A DNA stretch of 64,000 nucleotides from Streptomyces sp. NBC_00390 (GCF_036057275.1 NZ_CP107945.1:930001-994000), one strand, 5' to 3'. Counted from the first letter of the stretch, positions 1-9,532 are shown. Made by a program: numbers and translations. Notes: generated from the sequence alone by a model not told the origin.

Positions 1-1
1 C

Positions 2-313
2 GTGCAGCCGGTCCTGGCCGGGATGTTCATCACCGGCGACGTGGATCTGCTGACCCTGCACGAGATCAACGCGCACACCATCAGCTTCCTGAGCTGGCTG
101 CTTGTGATCAATACGGTGCTGCTGTGGCGGCCGGGGCGCGGGCCCCTGTGGCCGCTCGCCGTCGCCGTGCTCGTCGCCTTCCTGGTGCAGCTGCAGAGCG
201 GCTCCGGCTTCTCCCGCAATCTCGGCCTGCACATCCCGCTCGGGGTCGCGCTGGTCGCCGGGGCCACGGCCCTGACGTACTGGGCGTTCGCCTCCCGCGG
301 TGGCCGCCGATGA
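2..313 (+). CDS. Small multi-span membrane protein, 5' end cut by the window
   Basis: The reading frame is open from the window edge to a TGA at 311-313. The first GTG at base 2 is probably an internal codon, so the gene is treated as partial. About 100 residues are visible, with three hydrophobic stretches (around SFLSWLLVINTVLLW, LAVAVLVAFLVQL and the C-terminal VALVAGATALTYWAF). No catalytic motif is recognised. It overlaps the next gene by ATGA, so it is translationally coupled to the multicopper oxidase and may help anchor or supply that exported enzyme; this role is an inference from context only. Confidence 0.55.
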   Translation: MQPVLAGMFITGDVDLLTLHEINAHTISFLSWLLVINTVLLWRPGRGPLWPLAVAVLVAFLVQLQSGSGFSRNLGLHIPLGVALVAGATALTYWAFASRGGRR

Positions 314-1929
314 GCGCGAGGCACATCCCGTCGGCGCCGTTGTCCCGGCGGAGGCTGCTGGCCCTGGCGGGCGGCGCGAGCGCGGCGGCCGCGATCGGCG
401 TCGCGGGCTGCGGCAGTCTGTCCCGTGAGGTGTCCGGAGAGCTCCTCGCCAGCCGCTCACGGCTGCCGGAGCCGTTCCGGGTGCCGCTGCCGGTGCCGCG
501 GACGGCCGCACCGATGCGTACGGAGCGCGGGGTCGACCACTACGAACTGGTGCAGCGTGCCGCCGAACTGGAGATCCTGCCGGGTCTGAGGACCGAGGTG
601 TGGGGGTACGACGGCAGTTTTCCCGGCACCACACTGGTGGGCCGATCGGGCCGGCAGATGGTCGTGACCGTGCGCAACGAGCTGCCGGTACCGACCTCGA
701 CGCATCTGCACGGTGGCATCCAGGCACCCGGGTCGGACGGCTATCCGACGGATCTCGTGCTTCCCAAGGGGTACCGGCACGATCCCGCGTCCGGGGGCAA
801 GCAGGGCCACGGAGGCCATGGGGGCGGCATGCACGTCGCCGCGGCCGACTGGAAGCTGTCGCAGGGCGCCAAGGACTACACGTATCCGCTCGACCAGCCC
901 GCGGCCACGCTCTGGTACCACGACCACCGGATGGACTTCAGCGCGCCGCAGGTGTGGCGCGGGCTGGCCGGGATGTTCCTGGTGCGGGACGACGAGGAGG
1001 AGGCACTGAACCTCCCGTCCGGCGAGCGGGACATCCCGCTGATGATCTGCGACCGGGCGTTCGAGGAGGACGGCGCGCTGCGCTATCCGTCCGTCGACCC
1101 CTCGCTGACCGGGGCGCCGGGCGTCGAGGACGCCTACATGGAAGGCGTCATGGGCGATGTGACGCTGGTCAACGGCGTGCCCTGGCCCGAGCTGGAGGTG
1201 GATGCGGCCCGCTACCGCTTCCGGATCCTGAACGCCTCCAACGCGCGCCGCTACCGGCTCGCGCTGGAGCCCGGTCCGCGGGAGGGAGCGTCCTTCGTGC
1301 AGGTCGGCAGTGACGCGGGGCTGCTGGGCGCACCGCGCGCACACGAGGCGCTGCCTGTCGCCCCGGCCGAACGCTTCGACGTGGTCGTCGACTTCGCCGC
1401 GTATCCGGTGGGGTCCACGGTCACGCTGGTGAACACCCTCGACGAGGGCGGGATGCGCCGGGTGATGCGGTTCCGGGTCGCCCGGCCGGCGAAGGACGAC
1501 AGCAGGGTGCCGCGGAAGCTCGCGGATGTGGAGGCGCTGCGGGCGGCGTCGGCGGTGGCCGAGCGGCGGTTCGACTTCCGGCAGACGAACGCCGGGGACG
1601 GCTCGGCGGTGTGGACGGTGAACGGAAAGCCGTTCCGTTCCGATGCCTTCGCCGCCCGGCCGCGGCTCGGGACCGTGGAGCGCTGGCGGTTCAGCAGCGA
1701 CTTCCACCACCCGGTGCATCTGCATCTGGCGCACTTCCAGGTCGTGGCGCGCAGCGGGAAGGCGCCGCTGGCGACGGATGCGGGCTGGAAGGACACCGTG
1801 GACGTCCGGCCGTTCGAGGTGGTCGATGTGCTGGCCCGCTTCTCGGGCCACCGTGGCCGGTACATGTTCCACTGCCACAACCTCGAGCACGAGGACATGG
1901 CCATGATGGCCAACTTCCAGGTGGTGTGA
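310..1929 (+). CDS. Tat-exported lipoprotein multicopper oxidase
   Basis: A 539-residue multicopper oxidase, a family that oxidises phenols or metals with O2 outside the cytoplasm. The N-terminus has a twin-arginine signal (SRRRLLAL) followed by a lipobox-like VAGC, so it is probably a membrane-anchored exported lipoprotein. All copper motifs are visible in order: HLHGG near residue 132, WYHDHRMD near 202, HPVHLHLAHF near 467 and HCHNLEHEDM near 520. The ATG at 310 overlaps the upstream stop and is preferred over the longer frame because the Tat signal starts there. In a phenolic polyketide cluster it could oxidise or couple the exported product; a second, distinct oxidase lies at 43727. Family assignment is firm, substrate unknown. 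Confidence 0.9.
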   Translation: MSARHIPSAPLSRRRLLALAGGASAAAAIGVAGCGSLSREVSGELLASRSRLPEPFRVPLPVPRTAAPMRTERGVDHYELVQRAAELEILPGLRTEVWGYDGSFPGTTLVGRSGRQMVVTVRNELPVPTSTHLHGGIQAPGSDGYPTDLVLPKGYRHDPASGGKQGHGGHGGGMHVAAADWKLSQGAKDYTYPLDQPAATLWYHDHRMDFSAPQVWRGLAGMFLVRDDEEEALNLPSGERDIPLMICDRAFEEDGALRYPSVDPSLTGAPGVEDAYMEGVMGDVTLVNGVPWPELEVDAARYRFRILNASNARRYRLALEPGPREGASFVQVGSDAGLLGAPRAHEALPVAPAERFDVVVDFAAYPVGSTVTLVNTLDEGGMRRVMRFRVARPAKDDSRVPRKLADVEALRAASAVAERRFDFRQTNAGDGSAVWTVNGKPFRSDAFAARPRLGTVERWRFSSDFHHPVHLHLAHFQVVARSGKAPLATDAGWKDTVDVRPFEVVDVLARFSGHRGRYMFHCHNLEHEDMAMMANFQVV

Positions 1930-1967
1930 GGGTGTTCGAGTCCCCGGGACAGCGCCCGTCCGCGGTC

Positions 1968-1988
1968 CGGCGCGCTTCTAGCGCGCCG
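1968..1988. terminator. Hairpin after the multicopper oxidase
   Basis: A perfect 8-bp stem CGGCGCGC with a 5-base loop lies 39 bases past the oxidase stop. There is no T-tract, which is usual in Streptomyces. It is a plausible terminator separating the oxidase from the glycosyltransferase gene. Confidence 0.35.
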
Positions 1989-2096
1989 CGACCGCTGCAA
2001 TAGCCGACTGCGCCACCGTCGGCGCATCGCGGACCTCGCCCGATCAGCCATGACAGGGCAGGACGCAGCCGGCACTGAGAGGGGTTGGGGCGAGCC

Positions 2097-3272
2097 ATGC
2101 GCGTACTGTTCACGACCTGGGCCTGGCCATCGCATCTGTATGCGCTGGTGCCGATGGCATGGGCATTCCGGGCCGCGGGCCATGACGTGCTGGTCGCAAG
2201 CCAGCCGGCCCTGTACGAGGAGACCGTGCGGACCGGCCTGCCGGCCGTGTCGGTCGGCAGGGACGTCGACGCGGTGGGGATGGTACGCGGTTACGTCCTG
2301 CCCACGGCGAACGGCCCGGCCGACGGCGGCGGGCAGACCCCGCGCAGCGGCAAGGGCCCCCGCGCGATGCAGATGTTCTACGCACACGCCGACTCGATGA
2401 CCGACGAGCTGGCCCAGCTGGCGCGCGACTGGCGCGCGGACGCCGTGATGTTCGAACCGACCGCCCTCGCGGGTCCGCTGGCTGCCGCCGCTGCGGGCGT
2501 ACCCGCCGTGCGTGTGCTGTACGGCACCGATCTGATGGCGCGGGCCCGCGGTCTGCTGCCGCAGGTGCTGGCGCCGCTGGCGGAGCGCAACGGGGTCGGT
2601 GAGTTCGACCCGTTCGGTCTGCTGACCGTCGATCCGTGCCCGGACGACTTCCAGGTGCCGGTCGACCATCCCCGCCTTGCCATGAGGTACATCCCCTTCA
2701 ACGGCCCCGGCGGGCCGCTCCATCCCCCGCTCGGCCCGCCGGGGACCGCCGGCCGGCGCATCGTGGTGACCTGGGGTCACACGATGGCGCGGCTGGCGCC
2801 GGAGCGGTTCCTGGCCGGTGAGGTGGCGCGCGCGCTGGCCGCACCCGGCACCGAGGTGGTTCTCGCGGTCACCGCCGGCCAGGCGGCGCTCCTGCGCGAC
2901 CTGCCCGGCGAGGTCCGGATCGTCGAGGACACGCCGCTGCATCTGCTCGTCGACGGTGCCGATCTGGTCGTCGCGCACGGCGGCGCAGGCACGGTGCTGA
3001 CCTCGCTGCGGGCCGGAGTTCCGCTGCTGCTGGTGCCCCAGCTCCCCGACCACCTCGGCCACTCGGGCCGGGTGCTGGCGACCGGGGCGGGCGAGGTCCT
3101 CACCCGGGACGAGGCGACGCCGGAGCGGCTGCGCGCCGAGGCCGACAAGCTCATCGGCGGCGATGCCCACCGGGCCGCCGCGAACAAGCTGCGTGAGCAG
3201 ATGCTGGGTCTGCCGTCCCCTGCCGAGCTGGTCGCCGAGATCGAGTCGAGGGTGGTCGCATGTGCGGGATAG
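2097..3272 (+). CDS. GT1-family glycosyltransferase (GT-B fold, macrolide/aromatic type)
   Basis: A 391-residue glycosyltransferase of the kind that moves a deoxysugar from an NDP-sugar to a polyketide aglycone. The N-terminus MRVLFTTWAWPSH and AAGHDVLVASQP are typical of antibiotic GT1 enzymes. The C-terminal donor-binding region has VAHGGAGTVLTSLRAGVP followed by PQLPDHLGHS. The ATG at 2097 is chosen over the in-frame TTG at 2085 because it starts the conserved N-terminus and has GAGAGG upstream. The end overlaps asnB by 13 bases. No NDP-sugar biosynthesis genes are visible in this window, so the donor may come from elsewhere. Confidence 0.85.
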   Translation: MRVLFTTWAWPSHLYALVPMAWAFRAAGHDVLVASQPALYEETVRTGLPAVSVGRDVDAVGMVRGYVLPTANGPADGGGQTPRSGKGPRAMQMFYAHADSMTDELAQLARDWRADAVMFEPTALAGPLAAAAAGVPAVRVLYGTDLMARARGLLPQVLAPLAERNGVGEFDPFGLLTVDPCPDDFQVPVDHPRLAMRYIPFNGPGGPLHPPLGPPGTAGRRIVVTWGHTMARLAPERFLAGEVARALAAPGTEVVLAVTAGQAALLRDLPGEVRIVEDTPLHLLVDGADLVVAHGGAGTVLTSLRAGVPLLLVPQLPDHLGHSGRVLATGAGEVLTRDEATPERLRAEADKLIGGDAHRAAANKLREQMLGLPSPAELVAEIESRVVACAG

Positions 3273-5104
3273 CGGGATGGGTCGACTTCGAACGGGGCCT
3301 CGCCGAAGAGGCTTCGACGGTACGGGCGATGGTGGCCACGCTCGCCAATCGCGGCCCGGACGACGAAGCGGTGTGGACCGACGCGCGTGCCGCTCTCGGT
3401 CACCGCAGACTGGCCGTCATCGATGTGGACGGCAGCCCGCAGCCGATGGTCGCCGAGGAGGGCGGCCGGACGCTCGCTGTGCTGGTGCACAACGGCGAGA
3501 TCTACAACTACCGCGAGTTGCGCTCGCAGTTGGAGTCGCTCGGGCACCGGTTCCGGACGGCCGGCGACACCGAGGTCGTGCTGCGCGCCTACCTCGAGTG
3601 GGGTGAGCGCTGCGCGGAGCGGCTGGACGGCATGTTCGCGTTCGCCGTCTGGGACCCGCGGGACGGGAAGCTGGTGCTCGTCCGTGACCGGCTGGGCATC
3701 AAGCCGCTGTACTACGCCTCGGCCGGCCGCGGTCTGGTGTTCGGCTCCGAGCCCAAGGCGCTGCTTGCGCATCCGTCGGTCGAGTGCGTGGTCGACGCGG
3801 AGGGCATGGCGGAGCTGCTGGCGTACATCGCCACGCCGGGTCATGCCGTCTACCGCGGGATGCGGGAGGTGCCGGCCGGCCATGTGACGGTGGTCCGTGA
3901 CGGCTCGGTCACCGAGTCGCGGTACTGGACCCTGCCCCACCACGAGCACCCGGACGATCTCGCCACGACGATCGACACGGTGCGGGGCCTGCTGCAGGAG
4001 TCGGTGGCGAGCCATCTGGTCTCCGACGTCCCGCTGTGCACCCTGCTGTCCGGCGGCGTCGACTCCAGCGCGATCGCGGCGTTCGCCGCGATGTCGGGCA
4101 GTGAGCGGCCGAAGACCTTCGCGGTGGATTTCGAGGGGCACACCGAGCGGTTCCGCAAGGACTTCTGGCACGAGGACCCGGATGCGCCCTACGCGGCCGA
4201 GGTCGCCCGCCATGTCGGCACCGACCACGAGCCGGTGGTGCTACGCACCTCCGATCTCGCCGACCCGGTCGTCGACGCCGCGGCCCTGCGCGCCCAGGAT
4301 CTGCCGCGCCCGATCCCCGACATGGACCGTTCGCTGTATCTGCTGCTGCGTGCGGTGCGCCAGCGCTCCACGGTCGCGCTGATGGGCGAGGTCGCCGACG
4401 AACTCTTCGGCGGCTACCAGTCGTTCCGCGACCCGACGCTCGTGGACACCGCGAACTTCCCGTGGGTCACGATGGGGCTGCGGGTCGCGCCGCACGGCAT
4501 GAGCACCGGTCTGCTGGACCCCGGATTCCTGAAGAAGATCGATGTGCCGGGCTATTCGGCGCAGCGGTACGCGGAGACGGTCGCCGAAGTCCCCCGCGTA
4601 CCGGGCGAGTCGGGCCAGGAGCACACCATGCGGGTGGTCGGCCATGCGCATCTGTCGCGCTGGCTGCCGCTGCTGCTGTCGCGTGACGACCGCCTCAGCA
4701 TGGCGGTGGGCCTGGAGCTGCGGGTGCCGTACTGCGACCACCGGCTGGTCGAGTACGTCTACAACATCCCGTGGGCGATGAAGACCGCCGACGGCCGGGA
4801 GAAGAGCGTGCTGCGCTCCGCGGTGGCGGATCTCCTGCCGGCGTCGGTCACACAGCGCCGCAAGAGCCCCTTCCCGATCACGCAGGACCCCCGCTACGGC
4901 GAGGTGCTGCGTGCCCGGTTCAACGCCGTGGCGGGTGATCCGTCGAGCCCGGTGCAGCCGCTGCTGGACAGCGCGGCGTGCACGGAGCTCGCCAAGGAGG
5001 ACCGGCCCATCGCCGTGGACGGCTGGGGCGAGCGCCGCAACGTGGAGATGGTGCTCCAACTCGACGCCTGGCTGCGGCACTACCGCGTACGACTCGACCT
5101 CTGA
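3260..5104 (+). CDS. asnB: Asparagine synthase-type glutamine amidotransferase
   Basis: A 614-residue class II glutamine amidotransferase/ATP-dependent amide synthase. Cys2 of the N-terminal MCGIAGW is the glutaminase nucleophile. The synthetase half has the PP-loop LSGGVDSSAI near residue 264 and MGEVADELFGGY near 375. In aromatic polyketide clusters, AsnB-like enzymes make an amide (malonamyl starter of oxytetracycline, or lactam nitrogen in lysolipin/xantholipin-type compounds). Here pentangular-type cyclases make a lactam or amide on the polyketide the better guess. It starts within the glycosyltransferase gene and abuts the TenA-like gene. Function is inferred from family and context, not demonstrated. 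Confidence 0.9.
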   Translation: MCGIAGWVDFERGLAEEASTVRAMVATLANRGPDDEAVWTDARAALGHRRLAVIDVDGSPQPMVAEEGGRTLAVLVHNGEIYNYRELRSQLESLGHRFRTAGDTEVVLRAYLEWGERCAERLDGMFAFAVWDPRDGKLVLVRDRLGIKPLYYASAGRGLVFGSEPKALLAHPSVECVVDAEGMAELLAYIATPGHAVYRGMREVPAGHVTVVRDGSVTESRYWTLPHHEHPDDLATTIDTVRGLLQESVASHLVSDVPLCTLLSGGVDSSAIAAFAAMSGSERPKTFAVDFEGHTERFRKDFWHEDPDAPYAAEVARHVGTDHEPVVLRTSDLADPVVDAAALRAQDLPRPIPDMDRSLYLLLRAVRQRSTVALMGEVADELFGGYQSFRDPTLVDTANFPWVTMGLRVAPHGMSTGLLDPGFLKKIDVPGYSAQRYAETVAEVPRVPGESGQEHTMRVVGHAHLSRWLPLLLSRDDRLSMAVGLELRVPYCDHRLVEYVYNIPWAMKTADGREKSVLRSAVADLLPASVTQRRKSPFPITQDPRYGEVLRARFNAVAGDPSSPVQPLLDSAACTELAKEDRPIAVDGWGERRNVEMVLQLDAWLRHYRVRLDL

Positions 5105-5793
5105 TGGCGACGGGAAGGGACATCATGCTGCAGGAAGAGCTGAAGGAGCTCGCCGCACCGATCCTGGACAAGGTCACGGCGCATCCCTTCTGGAGCGGGC
5201 TGCGGGACGGTTCGCTGCCGGGCGAGTCGCTGGCGCACTTCGTCCACCAGGACACCGCCCATCTGCTGCCGGCCTACGCCCGCTCGCTCGCCCGTACGGC
5301 CGCCGCCGCCCGCAGCGACCGGTACACCGCGCTGCTCGGGCGGTCGATCACCGGGTCGCTGGAGGCGCGGGACAAGCTGCGTGAGGCGTACGGGAATCTG
5401 GCGCCCGAGCTCGGCGCCCCGCAGCTGGACCCGGAGGCGGCCGCCGATCCGGCGACGCACGCCCACTGCTCGTTCTTCCAGGCGGCGTCGGCGACGTCGT
5501 TCGCCGCCGGGTTCGGGGCGCTGCTGCCGATGGTGTGGTTCAACTTCCAGGTTTCCAACCATCTGCTGGAGCACCACACGCCCGGCTCGCGCTATGCGAA
5601 ATGGATCGAGATCTACCACCCGGGCGAGGGATACGGCTACGCGGTGAAGGGCTTCATGGCCGCGGCCGACCGGCTCGGCGAGGAGCTCTCGGGTCCCGAA
5701 CGTGCCGAGCTCGTGGACCACTTCGCCGTCAGCACCCGTTACGAGTGGGCCTTCGCCGAAGGCGCCTGGTCCAGGCCGTCCTGGCCGCTGTGA
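5104..5793 (+). CDS. TenA/THI-4 family protein
   Basis: A helical TenA-family protein (heme oxygenase-like fold) of 229 residues from the ATG at 5104, which overlaps the asnB stop by one base. A second ATG at 5125 has a better ribosome site (GGGAAGGGA just upstream) and would give 222 residues. Family cues are TAHPFWSGLRDGSLP, HFVHQDTAHLLPAYARSLAR and the C-terminal TRYEWAFAEGAW. TenA proteins include thiaminase II enzymes and diverged members of unknown chemistry. Within an amidotransferase-P450 operon it is probably a tailoring or partner protein rather than a thiamine-salvage enzyme. Exact reaction unknown. Confidence 0.8.
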   Translation: MATGRDIMLQEELKELAAPILDKVTAHPFWSGLRDGSLPGESLAHFVHQDTAHLLPAYARSLARTAAAARSDRYTALLGRSITGSLEARDKLREAYGNLAPELGAPQLDPEAAADPATHAHCSFFQAASATSFAAGFGALLPMVWFNFQVSNHLLEHHTPGSRYAKWIEIYHPGEGYGYAVKGFMAAADRLGEELSGPERAELVDHFAVSTRYEWAFAEGAWSRPSWPL

Positions 5794-5831
5794 AGACGTA
5801 CCGCACTACACACTGATCGGAAGGGACCGTT

Positions 5832-7034
5832 GTGAGCACCCACACCCCGCCCAGGTATCCGTTCGCGTGGACCCCGCCCATGCAGGTCCCCGAAGCGCTG
5901 CGCGATGTGCACGAGACATCGGCGATGGAAGTGACCCTGCCGAGCGGGGACGTCGCCACGCTGGTGACCCGTTACAAGGACGTACGGGCGCTGTTCGCGG
6001 ACAAGCGGCTCTCGCGCAACATCGCACGGCCTGACTGCGCGCGGATCTCCAAGGACAACGACCTGTTCATGGACCCGAACATCGACCCGGACCCGCCGGA
6101 GCACACGCGGGTGCGCTCCCTGGTCACCAAGGCGTTCACGGCCCGCCGTATCGAGGCCCTGCGTCCGTATGTACAGCAGGTCGCCGACGAGCTGCTGGAC
6201 GCCATGGAGGCCTCCGAGCAGCCGGTCGAGCTGAACGAGGCGTTCGCCTTCCCGTTGCCGATCATGGTGATCTGCAAGCTGCTCGGTGTGCCGGCGGAGG
6301 ACCGCGACCGGTTCCGCGGCTATGTCGACGGCTTCCTCTCGGTGACCAAGATGCCGCCGGAGGAGGTCGGCAAGTGCCGCCAGAACCTGTGGAAGTACCT
6401 CGGCGACCTGATCGAGTCCAAGCGGGAGAACCCCGGCGACGACCTGGTCAGCGAACTGATCCGGGTCCGCGACGACGAGGACGACAGCCGGCTCAACGAG
6501 CACGAGCTGCACTTCTGGACGCAGGGCCTGCTGATCGCCGGCTATGTCACGACGGCCAGCCAGATCGGCACCGGTACGGCGGTGCTGCTGCACCACCCGG
6601 AGTTCGTACGTGCGATCCAGGCGGACTGGTCGCTGGTGCCGTCGACCGTCGAGGAGCTGCTGCGTACGCAGATCATGGGCTCGTCGGTGGGCACGATGCG
6701 GTACGCGATCGACGACATCCCGCTGTCGGACGGTGCGGTCATCAAGAAGGGCACCAGCGTCCTGCTCTCCGAGGAGGGCGCGAACATGGACCCGGAGGTC
6801 TTCGACTGCCCCTTCGAGCTGGACATCCGCCGCAAGGAGAACCACCACATGACCTTCGGCGCCGGTCTGCACTACTGCGTGGGTGCGGCGCTGGCCCGGA
6901 TGGAGCTCCAGGTCGCCACGGAGTCGCTGCTGCGCCGCTTCCCGGACATCCGGCTCGCGGTCCCGGCCGAGGAGATGCCGCGGGCGCTGGGCGGGTTCAT
7001 GGAGGGCTTCACCGAGATCCCCGTCGAGTGGTGA
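5832..7034 (+). CDS. Cytochrome P450
   Basis: A 400-residue bacterial class I P450, an O2-dependent oxygenase acting on the polyketide or a precursor. The start is the GTG at 5832, with AAGGGA upstream. Visible elements are DPPEHTRVRSLV (C-helix), the K-helix ExxR (EELLR) and the heme-ligand loop FGAGLHYCVGAAL. The I-helix reads LLIAGYVTTASQ, so the acid residue that usually precedes the conserved Thr (AGxD/E-T) is Val. That may mean unusual O2 chemistry. The ferredoxin gene follows 10 bases downstream and is the likely electron donor. Confidence 0.92.
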   Translation: MSTHTPPRYPFAWTPPMQVPEALRDVHETSAMEVTLPSGDVATLVTRYKDVRALFADKRLSRNIARPDCARISKDNDLFMDPNIDPDPPEHTRVRSLVTKAFTARRIEALRPYVQQVADELLDAMEASEQPVELNEAFAFPLPIMVICKLLGVPAEDRDRFRGYVDGFLSVTKMPPEEVGKCRQNLWKYLGDLIESKRENPGDDLVSELIRVRDDEDDSRLNEHELHFWTQGLLIAGYVTTASQIGTGTAVLLHHPEFVRAIQADWSLVPSTVEELLRTQIMGSSVGTMRYAIDDIPLSDGAVIKKGTSVLLSEEGANMDPEVFDCPFELDIRRKENHHMTFGAGLHYCVGAALARMELQVATESLLRRFPDIRLAVPAEEMPRALGGFMEGFTEIPVEW

Positions 7035-7044
7035 GGAGAGCCCC

Positions 7045-7320
7045 ATGCGTGTGACGGCCAACTCCGAGACGTGCGCGGTGAGCAGTCTGTGCGTGTACCG
7101 CGTGCCGGGGGTCTTCGACCAGGACGAGGACGGGCTTGTGCTGGTCCTCGACGAGTCGCCGGCCGAGGCGCTGCACGAGGAGATCCGCCGGGCGGCGCGT
7201 GGCTGCCCGACGAAGTCCATCCGCGTGATCGAGGAGACGGCGGCCGGAGCGCCGGCCGCCGGGGAGCGGCCTTCCGGTTCTGCCGTGAAGACCGGGGACA
7301 GAGCAGGAGAGGCCAGATGA
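7045..7320 (+). CDS. Small ferredoxin, partner of the P450
   Basis: A 91-residue ferredoxin of the type found beside Streptomyces P450 genes. The Cys ligands are in ETCAVSSLC near the N-terminus and ARGCPTKSI near residue 54, with the usual DEDGLV segment between. It is spaced closely after the P450 and ends in an ATGA overlap with the MMPL transporter, so all three are co-translated. It probably delivers electrons to this P450, perhaps also to the one at 63323. The C-terminal 30 residues form an Ala/Gly-rich tail without known function. Confidence 0.85.
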   Translation: MRVTANSETCAVSSLCVYRVPGVFDQDEDGLVLVLDESPAEALHEEIRRAARGCPTKSIRVIEETAAGAPAAGERPSGSAVKTGDRAGEAR

Positions 7321-9446
7321 AGCGGCTGGCGACCCTACCGGGCGGGCGACGGGCCAAGTGGTTCGTCCTCGCCGCCTGGCTGATTCTCGCGATGGCCCTG
7401 GGGCCGCTGGCGGGCAAGGTGGCGGACGTCGAGGACAACGACGCCAACGCCTATCTGCCCGGCAACGCGGAAGCGGCCGTGGTGAACGACCGGCTGGAGG
7501 AGTTCCACACCGACGAGGTGCTGCCGGCGGTCGTCGTCTATGTCCGCGACGGCGGCATCACGGCGGCCGACCGGGCCGCGGCGGAGGCGGACCGCAAGGA
7601 GCTGGCACCGCTGGTGCCGGACCGTGCGATCGACGCGCCGGCCGCTTCCGAGGACGGCAAGGCTCTGCTGCTGACCGTCCCGGTGCCGTACAGCGAAGAG
7701 TTCTCCGAGGTGCTGAAGAAGACGCGGGAGGTCGCCGACGCGAACGCGCCGGCCGATCTCCAGGTCAAGGTGGCGGGTCCTGCCGGTGCGCTCCAGGACA
7801 CCATCGACGTCTTCGACGAGCTGGACGGCACGCTGCTGATCGGCAGTGCGATCGTGGTCGCCCTGCTCCTGCTGCTCATCTACCGCAGTCCGGTGCTGTG
7901 GCTGGTGCCGCTGATCGCGGTGGGTTTCGCCTCGGTGCTGTCTCAGGTGATCACCTATGCGGGCGGCAAGTTCGCCGATCTGCCGGTGGACGGCCAGAGT
8001 TCGGGTCTGCTGACCGTCCTGGTGTTCGGTGTGGGCACGGACTACGCCCTGTTGCTGATCGCCCGCTACCGCGAGGAGCTGACCCGCCACGAGAACCGGC
8101 ATGCCGCGATGCAGATCGCGCTGCGCCGCTCCGGCCCGGCGATCCTGGCCTCCGCGGGGACCATCGTCATCGGGCTGCTGTGTCTGCTCCTGGCGGATCT
8201 CAACTCCTCGCAGTCCCTGGGCTGGGTGGGCGCCGCGGGCGTGCTGTGCGGTTTCCTCGCCATGGTCACCGTGCTGCCGGCGCTGCTGGTCATCCTGGGA
8301 CGCTGGATCTTCTGGCCGTTCGTGCCGAAGTTCGGGCAGTCCCAGCGGGCCGAGCACGGTGGCTGGGCCCGTATCGGCGCGGCGGTGGCGAAGCGTCCGC
8401 GGCTGTCGTGGGTGACGGCGACGCTGGTGATGGGTGCGCTGGCGTTCGGCGCGACGGGCATCGGCTTCGGTCTGACCCAGTCGGAGATGTACACCAGCAC
8501 GCCGGACTCGGTGGCGGGTCAGCGGCTGGTGGCCGCCCACTACCCGGGTGGCTCGTCCGCGCCGGCGGATGTGATCGCCAAGGCCTCTGCCGAACAGCAG
8601 GTCGTCGACGCCGTCGGCGCGGTGAGCGGTGTGGCCGAGGTGCAGCAGGTGAAGTACTCGCGCGACCGCGGGCTGGTGCAGGTGCCCGTGGTGCTCGAGG
8701 ACGACCCCGACACGCCGGCCGCCGAGCGGACCGTCAACCGGCTGCGGGACGCGGTGCACCGGGTCGAGGGCGCGGACGCCAAGGTCGGCGGTGCGACTGC
8801 CAGTGCGCTCGACACCCAGCGGGCCGTCTCGCGGGACAGCAGGCTTGTCATCCCGGTCGTGCTCGCCGTGGTGCTGCTGGTGCTGATCGCCTTGCTGCGG
8901 GCGGTGGTTGCGCCGGTGGTGCTGCTCGCGACCGTGGTGCTGTCGTACTTCGGGGCGCTCGGCGCAAGCAATCTGCTGTTCGAGCATGCATTCGACTGGG
9001 CTGGGGTACATCATTCCCTGCCACTGCTCGGCTTCGTCTTCCTCGTGGCACTGGGTATCGACTACAACATCTTCCTGATGACCAGGGTCCGTGAGGAGGT
9101 CGGTCTGCTGGGCCATGAGAAGGGCGTGCAGTCCGGTCTGGCCAGCACCGGGGCGGTGATCACCAGCGCGGGTCTCGTACTGGCGGCCACCTTCTCGATC
9201 CTTGTTTCGCTTCCCCTGGTGACGATGGCCGAACTGGGCATACTGGTGGGCCTGGGCGTCCTCCTGGACACTTTCCTGGTGCGCACCGTCCTCGTACCGG
9301 CACTCTCGCTGGACATCGGCAAACGTATGTGGTGGCCCGGCGCTCTGCATCGCGCTCTGCGCGACAACGCTCCGCCCCTATCAGGGGAATCTCAGGGTTC
9401 CGTCGCCGAGAACTCTCACCCGCAGGGGGAAAACATCTCTCTCTGA
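7317..9446 (+). CDS. MMPL-family RND-like exporter
   Basis: A 709-residue MMPL/RND-type membrane transporter. The hydrophobic pattern is duplicated: one N-terminal segment (WFVLAAWLILAMALGPL), an extracytoplasmic loop, five or so segments including FGVGTDYALLLIARYREEL, then the same order again with ALGIDYNIFLMTRVREEV. The GTDY and GIDY acids in these helices are the proton-relay positions of the family. Start ATG overlaps the ferredoxin stop. It is the most likely exporter or self-resistance pump for the polyketide; the substrate is inferred from location. Confidence 0.9.
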   Translation: MKRLATLPGGRRAKWFVLAAWLILAMALGPLAGKVADVEDNDANAYLPGNAEAAVVNDRLEEFHTDEVLPAVVVYVRDGGITAADRAAAEADRKELAPLVPDRAIDAPAASEDGKALLLTVPVPYSEEFSEVLKKTREVADANAPADLQVKVAGPAGALQDTIDVFDELDGTLLIGSAIVVALLLLLIYRSPVLWLVPLIAVGFASVLSQVITYAGGKFADLPVDGQSSGLLTVLVFGVGTDYALLLIARYREELTRHENRHAAMQIALRRSGPAILASAGTIVIGLLCLLLADLNSSQSLGWVGAAGVLCGFLAMVTVLPALLVILGRWIFWPFVPKFGQSQRAEHGGWARIGAAVAKRPRLSWVTATLVMGALAFGATGIGFGLTQSEMYTSTPDSVAGQRLVAAHYPGGSSAPADVIAKASAEQQVVDAVGAVSGVAEVQQVKYSRDRGLVQVPVVLEDDPDTPAAERTVNRLRDAVHRVEGADAKVGGATASALDTQRAVSRDSRLVIPVVLAVVLLVLIALLRAVVAPVVLLATVVLSYFGALGASNLLFEHAFDWAGVHHSLPLLGFVFLVALGIDYNIFLMTRVREEVGLLGHEKGVQSGLASTGAVITSAGLVLAATFSILVSLPLVTMAELGILVGLGVLLDTFLVRTVLVPALSLDIGKRMWWPGALHRALRDNAPPLSGESQGSVAENSHPQGENISL

Positions 9447-9496
9447 GCGCGCAACCAGACCGACCTGTTCTCCCGTTGTGGGGAGGACGGGCTTCC

Positions 9497-9532
9497 GGCC
9501 CCTGGCCCCGGCTTGCGCCCGGGCCAGGGGCC
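9497..9532. terminator. Strong hairpin between the exporter and hydroxylase genes
   Basis: GGCCCCTGGCCC (9497-9508) pairs with GGGCCAGGGGCC (9521-9532) across a 12-base loop that can pair further. It lies after the MMPL gene and before the next gene's ribosome site, so it probably ends or attenuates the first operon. Confidence 0.55.

Noticed and set aside
457..1890. Long open frame antisense to the first multicopper oxidase
   Set aside because: It has no ribosome site or family similarity and reflects the strong G/C third-position bias of the real gene. The same applies to other long antisense frames, for example 7335-9350 and 29062-31662.
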